20,247 bases of DNA from contig SPBV01000008.1 in NCBI GenBank assembly GCA_004525885.1, forward strand, positions 1-20,247. Reading direction: 5' to 3'. A program made the translations under genes and the position numbers. Numbering within the stretch: position 1 is the first letter of the stretch; each line of letters opens with the position of its first letter. Below the pieces are notes generated by a model that worked only from the letters and a program-made list of their open reading frames with translations, was not told the DNA's origin and made no database searches. Source of the DNA: Nitrosomonadales bacterium (GTDB taxonomy: Bacteria > Pseudomonadota > Gammaproteobacteria > Burkholderiales > Nitrosomonadaceae). This document shows positions 1-6,164 of this stretch, piece by piece.

Positions 1-56
1 CGTTATTGTGTCGGCTTTTTATTTTCTATACACCGAGAATTAGAGCAAAGCATTAT

Positions 57-84
57 TTGCTATGTTATTAAGTTCCACTTTAAT
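57..84 (+). promoter_or_regulatory. Possible sigma-70 promoter for the ElyC-like gene
   Basis: TTGCTA at 57-62 and TTTAAT at 79-84 are separated by 16 bp, a tolerable sigma-70 arrangement. A start near 91 would give a leader of about 20 nt before the ATG at 110. Both hexamers are imperfect and the region is AT-rich, so chance matches are likely. The first 109 bases hold no gene that I can see. Confidence 0.25.
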
Positions 85-109
85 TTCTAAATAAATCCAA
101 CATAGAATT

Positions 110-871
110 ATGGGTTGGTTCCTAACAAATCTAGTGAGTGCTTTTTTGTTGCCTCCATTGAGTCTTATTGTTTTAGGCACAGTGGGAGTATTTCTTTTCA
201 AGAGTCGTCCAGCATTAGGTAAATTCTTAGCGTGTGTTGCGCTTACTCTGTTTTATATAGTGTCTATCCCATTTATTGCAGACTCTGCGCTACAAACTTT
301 GGAAAACCCAACCACGTCTAGCCTTCCTATTAACAAGGTACAAGCTATCGTGGTACTAGGTGGCGGCACCTATTTCGAAGCCCCTGAATATGATAGCCAT
401 ACGGTAAATCAGTATGGATTAGTGCGTATTCGTTATGGAGCATATTTACATCGGAATACAGGCAAGCCGTTACTAGTTACGGGGGGTGATCCGTTGGGTA
501 TTGGTTCTTCGGAAGCAGAGCAAATGAAGTCGGTACTAGAGAATGATTTTCATGTTCCGGTAAGGTGGGTAGAGAATGCTTCAAATGATACTCGCGAAAA
601 TGCCTACAAAAGTTTTGCTGTCCTAAAAAAAGATAAGGTTACCCATATTGCATTGGTTACTCATGCTTGGCATATGCCAAGGGCAATTAGGGAATTTGAA
701 AATGCTGGATTCAGAGTTATACCCGCTTCTACCGCATATACGACGCGGTACAAGACTAATCTACTTGCGTTTATTCCCTCAGCTAGAGCATTGTTAAAAA
801 GTAGGCTTTTTATACATGAAGTTATTGGAATGTTATGGTATTGGTTAATTCCGGCCCCTAATAAATCTTAA
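110..871 (+). CDS. ElyC/YdcF-like DUF218 inner-membrane protein
   Basis: A 253-residue DUF218 (YdcF/ElyC/SanA superfamily) protein. Two hydrophobic N-terminal segments (about residues 10-30 and 38-56) anchor it in the inner membrane and a soluble domain follows. DUF218 landmarks are visible: a VVLGGG strand at 81-86, VTGGD at 123-127, a polar ENASNDTRENA loop at 155-165 and VTHAWHMPRA around 183-192. Length and two-helix layout match E. coli ElyC (about 260 aa), which is linked to envelope integrity and use of the undecaprenyl-phosphate carrier. That role would fit the cell-wall genes nearby but is inferred here from family only. The ATG at 110 has no strong Shine-Dalgarno; I kept it because it gives the expected N-terminal membrane segment. 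The next gene follows after 74 nt. The family is clear, but whether this is ElyC itself or another DUF218 paralogue is not settled. Confidence 0.8.
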   Translation: MGWFLTNLVSAFLLPPLSLIVLGTVGVFLFKSRPALGKFLACVALTLFYIVSIPFIADSALQTLENPTTSSLPINKVQAIVVLGGGTYFEAPEYDSHTVNQYGLVRIRYGAYLHRNTGKPLLVTGGDPLGIGSSEAEQMKSVLENDFHVPVRWVENASNDTRENAYKSFAVLKKDKVTHIALVTHAWHMPRAIREFENAGFRVIPASTAYTTRYKTNLLAFIPSARALLKSRLFIHEVIGMLWYWLIPAPNKS

Positions 872-945
872 AACTATTATTCACGAAAAAGAAATTCAGT
901 TTTCAATATAAAATAATACTTGAAATTCACGAACGAAGGACTGTC

Positions 946-1362
946 ATGAAAATGAACATTAAATGGAAAGATAGGGCTAGTTTTCTGGGCGAAGCAGAAA
1001 GCGGCCATTCAGTACTGATGGATGGTGCGCCTGAGGTGGGCGGCAGGAATCTTGGGTTGCGACCAATGGAAATGGTATTGATGGGAGCTGGTGGTTGTAT
1101 TGCTTTAGATGTTGTGTTGATCTTGAAAAAAGGTCGTCAGGAAATTAGCGATTGCATGGTGGAAATCGAAGCGGAGCGTGCGAGGAAAGACCCTAGGGTG
1201 TTTACCCACATCCATTATCACTTCATCTTGACTGGAAATAATATAAAGCCTCACCAAGTGGAACGGGCAATCAGTTTGTCTGCAGAAAAATATTGCTCAG
1301 CCTCAATTATGCTTGGAAAAACAGCAAAAATGTCACATGATTATGAGATAGTGAAAGGATAG
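946..1362 (+). CDS. OsmC/YhfA family thiol protein
   Basis: A 138-residue OsmC-family protein, closest in size and pattern to the YhfA branch. The two redox cysteines typical of the family are present: Cys51 in GAGGCIALD and Cys117 in EKYCSAS. OsmC and Ohr members reduce organic or fatty-acid hydroperoxides with these thiols, while the substrate of the YhfA branch is not well defined. No signal peptide or membrane helix is visible, so it should be cytoplasmic. The ATG at 946 is well supported: AAGGA at 936-940 lies 5 nt upstream, and the start gives the expected N-terminal beta strand. It ends only 9 bp from the stop codon of coq7 on the opposite strand, and no terminator fits in that gap, so the two transcripts may run into each other. 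In my recollection osmC and coq7 are commonly neighbours in betaproteobacteria. Confidence 0.85.
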   Translation: MKMNIKWKDRASFLGEAESGHSVLMDGAPEVGGRNLGLRPMEMVLMGAGGCIALDVVLILKKGRQEISDCMVEIEAERARKDPRVFTHIHYHFILTGNNIKPHQVERAISLSAEKYCSASIMLGKTAKMSHDYEIVKG

Positions 1363-1371
1363 AATTTTTTG

Positions 1372-1998
1372 TCAAATCCAATATGTTGTTTGAGTCATTA
1401 CTTTCGATCCTAATTTCATAATTAGCTTGACTGGCGCTGGCAATTCTACGCCACCATGAGACATGGCGGAGGTAGCATGGCCTCCCTCGTCAATTTGCAT
1501 TTGGGCAACTATGGCTCGACTTCTTTCGTCTTGGTGTGGTAAGCGCTGTAAGTGTCCAGCTAGATGAGCCTCTACCTGTCGCTCTGTTTCAGCAAGAAAA
1601 CCTAGGTTCCATTTGTCGCCGAGCATACCTGCTGCTGCACCAATGGCGAGTGACCCGCTATACCATAGAGGATTCAATAGGCTCTTGCGCCCACCTAGCT
1701 CTGCAATTCGTCGCTCAGTCCAGGCAAGATGCTCAGTCTCCTCACATGCGGCCTGATTTAAACTTTGTTGTACTTTAGTATCCCGAGCAGTGAGCGCTTG
1801 TCCTTGATACAGCGCTTGCGCACAAATCTCTCCGGTATGATTGATGCGCATCAGAGCCGCGGATTTGCTCTTTTCTGCATGAGTAAGTTTTGTTTCAGGA
1901 AAATTATTCCCAGGAACCATACGTATCGTTTGTGCAGGCGCTAAGAGCGTACGTAGCGCACTGTCGAAACCAATAATAAATTTTTCAATGCTCAGCAT
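1372..1998 (-). CDS. coq7: Coq7-type 5-demethoxyubiquinol hydroxylase
   Basis: Carboxylate-bridged di-iron hydroxylase that adds the last hydroxyl group to the ubiquinone ring (2-polyprenyl-3-methyl-6-methoxy-1,4-benzoquinol hydroxylase). It acts as a membrane-associated protein. With the ATG at 1998 the protein has 208 residues and begins MLSIEKFIIGFD. The six expected iron ligands can be placed: Glu57 (HTGEIC), Glu87 and His90 (EETEH), Glu139 (ETERQVEAH), Glu171 and His174 (DEGGH). A longer reading from a TTG at 2010 adds four residues. I prefer the ATG because GGGA lies 6 nt upstream of it and because betaproteobacterial homologues usually begin with ML.I. It lies 25 nt downstream of the GlcF-like gene on the same strand, so the two are probably co-transcribed. 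Its presence indicates aerobic ubiquinone synthesis. Confidence 0.92.
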   Translation of the reverse strand: MLSIEKFIIGFDSALRTLLAPAQTIRMVPGNNFPETKLTHAEKSKSAALMRINHTGEICAQALYQGQALTARDTKVQQSLNQAACEETEHLAWTERRIAELGGRKSLLNPLWYSGSLAIGAAAGMLGDKWNLGFLAETERQVEAHLAGHLQRLPHQDERSRAIVAQMQIDEGGHATSAMSHGGVELPAPVKLIMKLGSKVMTQTTYWI

Positions 1999-2023
1999 GA
2001 AAATTCCCAAATAAGAAATACAG

Positions 2024-3361
2024 TTAATATGGCATATTCATCTGTCGTGCCAATAGCGTTACTGGATGTAGTATTTTAATCTCCGGGATTGTATTTCGCA
2101 ACGCACTAGAAATATGCATCCTGCAACCAATATTTGAAGTAACTAGATAACGTGTGTTGTTGCTTAACGCGGTAATCTTATTATTTAGAAGTGCTTTTGC
2201 CATCACCGTTTGATCCAGGAAATATGTTCCTGCAGCGCCACAGCACTGGTCATTACCAGCGAGTGGGGTAACTTGTGCTCCAGGAATGCGTGTCAACAAT
2301 GTGTAGGGATATTCTGAGCAGCGTAGAACATTGCGCAGGGTACATGGATCATGTACCACGATTTTATCTTGCAATGGTACTATCTTTATGTTGCCCCATC
2401 CGTCTGCGATTGCCAGAAACTTACTTATGTCCACCACTTTGGTGGAAAAATCAGAATGATATTCTGCTAGTCGTATACCGCAACCTGAGGCAGTGGTAAT
2501 AATCGCGCTCAAATTTATCCCATCAAATGCTGCTATATTCTGTTGTGCTAGTTGACTCGCTGTTTTTGTATCGCCTCCATGCAGATGAAGCGCACCACAG
2601 CAAGTCTGCATGGGTGGTATATGTACCGTATAACCCAGGCGATTGAGCACGTATATTGAAGCATTGAGAGTTTCCACATCTGCAAGTCTTGCAACACATC
2701 CAAGAAATAAACCAACTTCACCACATGGCTTTCCAATTGGGAAATAAATTTCCCTCCATGATTTAGACACGTCTGTTTTACTTGAGGAGGTGCGAGGCAT
2801 GTGAATTTGAGGTAATTGTGTATTTAATTCAGCGAGCTTTGTTTTCTTTAGTATGCTCGATCTATTCAACAGCCCTTGTAGGCCTAGTTTCTGGTAAAAA
2901 AGAAAGAGTGAGCGTAACGTATCGAAACGTGTAGGTTTGGCAATAAATTCTTTTTCCACTAATTTTCGTAACCAAGATTTTTGAATTGCTGTTTTACCAT
3001 TTGATAAGGAAAGTAGAGGTGCGGCAATCATAGCGCGTGTCTTATCTATCAGCTGTCCATAAGCCACATGGTTAGGGCAAACTACCTCACAGGAGCGACA
3101 AGTAAGACAACGGTCTATATGCTGGACAAAGCGTGGATTCATTGGAATGTGTCCGCTGGCAACCCCTCTTATTTGAGCTATGCGCCCACGAGGTGAATCA
3201 GCTTCTGACATAGTTATTCGGTAGGTGGGGCAGTGTGGCAGACACAGGCCACAAGAGACGCAGCGATTAGTTTCCGCAAGCAATAAATTAGAAAATGAAT
3301 CAGACGCTAGATTAGTAGGTTTTATGATTATCCCCGATAAAAGAGAAAGGCATGAAACCAA
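2024..3361 (-). CDS. GlcF-like protein with two [4Fe-4S] motifs and two CCG domains
   Basis: Up to 445 residues. Two ferredoxin-type CxxCxxCxxxCP motifs sit near the N terminus (Cys34/37/40/44 and Cys85/88/91/95). Two CCG domains (DUF3483/cysteine-rich, heterodisulfide-reductase type) follow, with CCG at 254-256 and 373-375 and partner cysteines at about 222, 294, 340 and 413. This is the architecture of GlcF, the Fe-S subunit of glycolate oxidase, and of related lactate or quinone-linked oxidoreductase subunits. No GlcD/GlcE flavoprotein is in this window, so substrate and partner are unknown and I give no symbol. The start is uncertain. The longest frame opens with TTG at 3361, has no Shine-Dalgarno and contains no ATG before residue 51. 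A TTG at codon 26, just before LAETNRCVSCG, is an alternative. coq7 follows 25 nt downstream, suggesting a quinone-related pair. Confidence 0.75.
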   Translation of the reverse strand: MVSCLSLLSGIIIKPTNLASDSFSNLLLAETNRCVSCGLCLPHCPTYRITMSEADSPRGRIAQIRGVASGHIPMNPRFVQHIDRCLTCRSCEVVCPNHVAYGQLIDKTRAMIAAPLLSLSNGKTAIQKSWLRKLVEKEFIAKPTRFDTLRSLFLFYQKLGLQGLLNRSSILKKTKLAELNTQLPQIHMPRTSSSKTDVSKSWREIYFPIGKPCGEVGLFLGCVARLADVETLNASIYVLNRLGYTVHIPPMQTCCGALHLHGGDTKTASQLAQQNIAAFDGINLSAIITTASGCGIRLAEYHSDFSTKVVDISKFLAIADGWGNIKIVPLQDKIVVHDPCTLRNVLRCSEYPYTLLTRIPGAQVTPLAGNDQCCGAAGTYFLDQTVMAKALLNNKITALSNNTRYLVTSNIGCRMHISSALRNTIPEIKILHPVTLLARQMNMPY

Positions 3362-3591
3362 ATTTGGTCAGAGCCATAAGTATTTGTAAAGTCTACCCTC
3401 AAACAAGCACAAAGTGTATGGGTGTATACGGTGTAGTTTCAGAATAGAGCTTAAGGTATCGTCTCTTTCCATCTACAAATGATCGCTTCTTAGTGGAACT
3501 ATGTTGATATTACATACATTAATACTGCGCTGTTACAAAAAATGATTCATGTTCGAATTACTAATTTAAGTCTTAATGACATCAAGTTTGA

Positions 3592-3600
3592 TGATAATAT
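3592..3600 (+). promoter_or_regulatory. Extended -10 promoter of rnpB
   Basis: TGA-TAATAT at 3592-3600 has the TG-n-hexamer form of an extended -10 element and ends 7 nt before 3608, the expected first base of mature RNase P RNA. No good -35 hexamer lies 16-18 bp upstream, which is acceptable for extended -10 promoters. The 246 bp between the GlcF-like start and rnpB otherwise show no gene. They must also hold the minus-strand promoter for the GlcF-like/coq7 pair, which I could not identify. Confidence 0.55.
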
Positions 3601-3607
3601 CCTAATC

Positions 3608-3905
3608 GAAGCTGGCTAGGCAGTCGCTGCCTTTTTTCAGCAATGAAAAATTGGGAGAGGAAAGTCCGGGCTCCATAGAGCGGGATGCCGGTTAATAGCC
3701 GGCCGCCGTGAGGCGAGGAATAGGGCCACAGAGACGAGCGTATTAAGTTACGGTGAAACGCGGTAACCTCCATCCGGAGCAAGACCAAATAGGCAGACTA
3801 TGACGTTGCTCGCCGAGTCTGCGGGTAGGTTGCTTGAGCGTACGAGTAACCGTGCGCCTAGAGGAATGACTGCCCACGACAGAACCCGGCTTATCGGCCA
3901 GCTTC
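3608..3905 (+). ncRNA. rnpB: RNase P RNA (bacterial type A, reduced)
   Basis: Catalytic RNA that removes 5' leaders from tRNA precursors. The universally conserved segments are plain: GAGGAAAGTCCGGGCTCC at about 3657-3674, CCGGAGCAAGACCAAATAGG near 3774-3793, and the block from AGAGGAATGACTGCCCACGAC to CCCGGCTTATCGG near 3860-3897. Helix P1 closes perfectly: GAAGCTGGC (3608-3616) pairs with GCCAGCTTC (3897-3905). P3 is a U/A-rich hairpin, TTTTTCA-GCAA-TGAAAAA. Compared with E. coli (377 nt) the RNA is about 80 nt shorter. Between CAGAGA and the GGTGAAA element there are only 17 nt, holding a 4-bp hairpin (CGTA/TACG) in place of P12. After GGTGAAA the sequence passes straight to GGTAACCTCC, so P13 and P14 appear absent. 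P15/P17 (loop near 3793-3825) and P18 (near 3837-3857) are present. Identification is secure; the helix comparison is by eye. Confidence 0.97.
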
Positions 3906-3922
3906 ATTTATTTTTAAATAAA

Positions 3923-3972
3923 AATAATGATCACAACTGAACCAAAGCATTGGTTCAGTTGTGATCATTATT
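3923..3972. repeat. 23-bp perfect hairpin with AGCA loop downstream of rnpB
   Basis: Left arm 3923-3945 and right arm 3950-3972 are exact reverse complements, with a 4-nt AGCA loop. The core reads TGATCACAACTGAACCAA in the left arm. It begins 18 nt after the 3' end of rnpB, so a terminator is the natural guess. On the plus strand the stem is followed by AGACTTAAG rather than a U-tract. On the minus strand it is followed by a U-rich run (ATTATT then TTTATTT), so its layout suits termination of minus-strand transcription better. A palindromic mobile repeat is another possibility. Confidence 0.85.
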
Positions 3973-3984
3973 AGACTTAAGTCT
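3973..3984. repeat. 12-bp palindrome abutting the hairpin
   Basis: AGACTTAAGTCT is a perfect 12-bp palindrome starting at the base after the right arm of the 23-bp hairpin. It could be a dimeric protein site or simply chance in AT-rich DNA. There is no further evidence. Confidence 0.4.
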
Positions 3985-4167
3985 CAGATTATTTGCTTCC
4001 TGAAATTTTTCCTTCCTGTTTTCCGTCATTGTCTTGCGAAGTAGTAAGTCACCTTCAATTAGAGCTCTATCCCTTTTATTTATATAGCCTATTCTTTCAT
4101 ACTAAAAAATCCTCCTAGGTTTTTCCTTAAGTCTTTGTCACATAAACGAAAATCCATTATTTTTCAC
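3985..4167. other. AT-rich spacer between rnpB hairpin and mraZ promoter, no gene seen
   Basis: No convincing reading frame, RNA gene or strong terminator is visible on either strand here. A short imperfect inverted repeat (AAAAATCCT / AGGTTTTT, near 4105-4122) could form a weak stem. The stretch probably serves only as upstream sequence for the mraZ promoter. Confidence 0.5.
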
Positions 4168-4196
4168 TTGACTTGACTATATTTTTTAATTAAAGT
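4168..4196 (+). promoter_or_regulatory. Probable Pmra promoter driving the dcw operon
   Basis: TTGACT at 4168-4173 (within TTGACTTGACT) lies 17 bp before TAAAGT at 4191-4196, a plausible sigma-70 pair. The -10 is imperfect, and the intervening TATATTTTTTAAT offers alternatives. The three MraZ boxes begin inside this -10 and cover the expected start site, so a bound MraZ would block polymerase. The leader to the mraZ ATG would be about 75 nt. Confidence 0.45.
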
Positions 4197-4219
4197 GGGC
4201 ACAAGTGGGAAAAAGTGGG
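4195..4219 (+). promoter_or_regulatory. MraZ operator: three GTGGG boxes at 10-bp spacing
   Basis: GTGGG occurs at 4195-4199, 4205-4209 and 4215-4219, separated by 5-bp spacers (CACAA, AAAAA), so each box sits exactly one helical turn from the next. Direct TGGG-type repeats with 5-bp spacers upstream of mraZ are the established binding site of MraZ, which represses its own operon in E. coli. Position and spacing here match that model. Binding in this organism is inferred. Confidence 0.85.
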
Positions 4220-4281
4220 AAAAATTATTAGCTTGAACCGGGTTATAGGTTTTGAGTTTTTTGTAAAAACAAAGGGGTTAT

Positions 4282-4728
4282 ATGTTTCGTGGTGTCACAC
4301 AACTTAGTCTAGACAATAAGGGAAGGCTGGCAATCCCTACGAAATATCGTGAAAGCCTGATAGCTTTTTGTGGGGGCCATCTGGTTCTTACTGCGGATCC
4401 AGCCAAGTGTTTGCTGGTTTATCCCAGGCCGGCTTGGGAGCCAATAGAACAGAAACTCAATAGCCTTTCCAGTTTCAATCCAAAAACCCGTAGTTTGCAA
4501 CGTCTTCTCGTTGGTAACGCCAGCGATGTAGAGATGGATGGTGCGGGGCGTATTCTCGTGTCGCCACCTTTGCGTCAGTTTGCAGGTTTGACTAAGAATT
4601 TAGTGCTAGTGGGACAGGGCGCAAAACTAGAATTATGGGAAGAGGAAAAATGGAACCAGCAAATTGAAGATTATCTGGTATTAAAAGACAGCAGCATCCC
4701 ATCTGAACTCGAAGGTTTCTCGCTGTGA
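4282..4728 (+). CDS. mraZ: MraZ transcriptional regulator of the dcw cluster
   Basis: A 148-residue member of the double SpoVT-AbrB fold family. The two half-repeats each carry the DxxxR signature: Asp11-Arg15 in LDNKGRLAIP and Asp86-Arg90 in MDGAGRILV. MraZ forms a ring-shaped oligomer that binds GTGGG direct repeats and represses the division/cell-wall operon. In E. coli its excess is toxic and is countered by co-expression of RsmH. The ATG at 4282 is preceded by AAAGGGG (spacing 4 nt) and gives the standard N-terminus MFRG. Length is normal (about 150 aa). Its operator lies 60-90 bp upstream. rsmH follows after 21 nt. Confidence 0.97.
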   Translation: MFRGVTQLSLDNKGRLAIPTKYRESLIAFCGGHLVLTADPAKCLLVYPRPAWEPIEQKLNSLSSFNPKTRSLQRLLVGNASDVEMDGAGRILVSPPLRQFAGLTKNLVLVGQGAKLELWEEEKWNQQIEDYLVLKDSSIPSELEGFSL

Positions 4729-4749
4729 TGTGGTGGTGGTGACACCTAG

Positions 4750-5679
4750 ATGCATATCACGGTTTTGTTGCATGAGGCAGTAGATGCGCTGGAAATTAAA
4801 CCAGGTGGTACTTACATTGATGGTACTTTTGGGTATGGCGGCCACAGCCGGTTAATTTTAGAAAAATTGGGAAAAAATGGCAGGCTAATCGCATTTGACA
4901 AGGATATGTCTGCAGTAACTAAAGGGCGAACTATAAAGAATGAAAATTTTCAAATTATACACAGCAGCTTTTCACGAATAGAGCAGGAGCTACAGGAGTT
5001 GGGTGTGAGCCAGGTGGACGGGATATTGCTGGACCTGGGGGTGTCATCGCCACAACTTGAAGTTGCGTCAAGAGGGTTCAGTTTCCGTTTAAATGGGCCA
5101 CTTGATATGCGCATGGATACGAGTCAGGGGCAGACCGCTGCAGAATGGATCGCTTCTGTTTCTGAAGCTCATCTAGGGGAGGTGATAAGAAATTATGGGG
5201 AAGAACGATTTGCAAAGCAAATTGCCAGAGCAGTTGTTGTGTCAAGATCACAGCAGCCTATCGTTACTACACTTCAACTTGCCGAGATCGTGGCAACGGC
5301 CATACGCTCGCGCAAGCAAAATCGGAATCCGGCGACGCGCACTTTTCAGGCCATACGGATTTATCTCAATCAGGAGCTTGAGGAGTTGTCGCTGAGCTTG
5401 CCCCAATGTGTGGGGCTATTAAACTCAGGTGGGCGAATGGTAATTATTAGCTTTCACTCACTAGAGGACAGAGTAGTTAAACGTTTTATGCGAGAAGCAG
5501 CAAACCCAGATATGTTGCCCCGTAAATTGCCCATACGGAACAAAGAAGTACTGTGCCTTAGTCGACACAAACTACGGTTAGTTGGGAAGGCAGTACGCCC
5601 TAAAGAAAACGAGCTAGCTGTTAATCCACGTGCTAGAAGTGCGGTGATGCGGGTGGCAGAAAGGGTAAGGCCTGGTTAG
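4750..5679 (+). CDS. rsmH: 16S rRNA m4C1402 methyltransferase RsmH (MraW)
   Basis: S-adenosylmethionine-dependent enzyme that N4-methylates cytidine 1402 in the decoding centre of 16S rRNA. 309 residues, normal for the family. Visible motifs: GTFGYGGHS (25-33, SAM-binding loop, Tyr where Arg or Ala is commoner), DLGVSSPQL (95-103), GPLDMRMD (116-123), NPATRTFQAIRI (193-204) and SFHSLEDR (234-241). Together these are diagnostic. The ATG at 4750 is fixed by an in-frame TAG immediately before it. The only Shine-Dalgarno-like sequence is the GGTGGTGGTGA run at 4731-4741. A 33-codon ORF begins 45 nt downstream, before ftsL. Confidence 0.97.
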   Translation: MHITVLLHEAVDALEIKPGGTYIDGTFGYGGHSRLILEKLGKNGRLIAFDKDMSAVTKGRTIKNENFQIIHSSFSRIEQELQELGVSQVDGILLDLGVSSPQLEVASRGFSFRLNGPLDMRMDTSQGQTAAEWIASVSEAHLGEVIRNYGEERFAKQIARAVVVSRSQQPIVTTLQLAEIVATAIRSRKQNRNPATRTFQAIRIYLNQELEELSLSLPQCVGLLNSGGRMVIISFHSLEDRVVKRFMREAANPDMLPRKLPIRNKEVLCLSRHKLRLVGKAVRPKENELAVNPRARSAVMRVAERVRPG

Positions 5680-5724
5680 TTTCTGGAGTGAATTATTATT
5701 AGTTACTTTTATAGGGAGAGAAAG

Positions 5725-5826
5725 ATGAAGCATATCGTACAAGAGGGATTACTAGTATTGGCGATTACTGTTATTTGTGTAACAGCTGCACTTTTCATTG
5801 CACAGACGGGTAATCCTGGCGGTTAA
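5725..5826 (+). CDS. Candidate 33-aa single-helix membrane microprotein
   Basis: A small unnamed reading frame of 33 codons, ATG at 5725 and TAA at 5824-5826. It has one of the best ribosome sites in the operon: GGGAGAG at 5714-5720, with the GGAG core 6 nt from the ATG. The product starts MKHIVQEG, continues as one hydrophobic segment (about residues 9-26, LLVLAITVICVTAALFIA) and ends QTGNPGG, so it should be a single-pass inner-membrane peptide. A basic N-terminus suggests N-in. It lies 45 nt after rsmH and 32 nt before ftsL, both on the same strand, so it would be co-expressed with the divisome. I do not recognise it as a known family and assign no function. It is not the FtsL N-terminus, since FtsL has its own start and helix. 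Confidence 0.6.
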   Translation: MKHIVQEGLLVLAITVICVTAALFIAQTGNPGG

Positions 5827-5858
5827 AGGGACTATGATTTTGGTTAAGAGGAGTTGAA

Positions 5859-6164
5859 GTGACTAGATTGAACATTCTTCTAACTCTGATCGCCATCGCC
5901 TGTGCGCTGGGTGTTGTGACTTCACAACATAAAGCACGCAAGCTTTTCATGGAGCTGGAGAAAGAGCAGGGAAAGGCAAGGCTGCTGGCTGTAGAGTGGG
6001 GCCAGTTACAGCTTGAACAAAGTACCTGGGCGATGCGTGCGCGTGTTGAGAAAATTGCTACTAAGCAATTGCTAATGAGAGTTCCAGATGGATCACAAAT
6101 TAAATTCATTTCGTTAGCGGAACCTAACAATTTAGCTAATTCTGTGGATGAGCAAGAACTATGA
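5859..6164 (+). CDS. ftsL: Cell division protein FtsL
   Basis: A 101-residue bitopic divisome protein. A short cytoplasmic tail precedes a membrane helix (about residues 4-21), followed by SQHKARKLFMELEKEQ, the start of a periplasmic coiled coil used to bind FtsB and FtsQ and activate FtsWI. Sequence conservation in FtsL is low; the call rests on size, topology and position between rsmH and ftsI. The start is GTG at 5859, supported by AAGAGGAG at 5846-5853 with a 5-nt spacing. No ATG precedes the helix in frame. Its TGA overlaps the ftsI ATG (ATGA at 6161-6164), so translation is probably coupled, which would keep FtsL and FtsI in proportion. Confidence 0.93.
   Translation: MTRLNILLTLIAIACALGVVTSQHKARKLFMELEKEQGKARLLAVEWGQLQLEQSTWAMRARVEKIATKQLLMRVPDGSQIKFISLAEPNNLANSVDEQEL

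Noticed and set aside
40..62. GCAAA/TTTGC inverted repeat upstream of the ElyC-like gene
   Set aside because: Only five pairs, no U-tract in the right place and no neighbouring gene end visible, so it cannot be called a terminator.
879..933. Direct repeat ATTCACGAA (879-887 and 925-933) upstream of the OsmC gene
   Set aside because: Two 9-bp copies 46 bp apart could be a regulator site, but nothing else (spacing in turns, dyad symmetry) supports it, and chance is plausible in AT-rich DNA.
3582..3788. 68-aa open frame on the minus strand over rnpB
   Set aside because: It lies entirely on the RNase P RNA and its promoter; antisense of a conserved structural RNA, no protein features.
4251..4281. 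GTTTTT/AAAAAC stem just before the mraZ ribosome site as a riboswitch or attenuator
   Set aside because: Six A/T-dominated pairs with a 3-nt loop are too weak, and the leader is too short for a known riboswitch.
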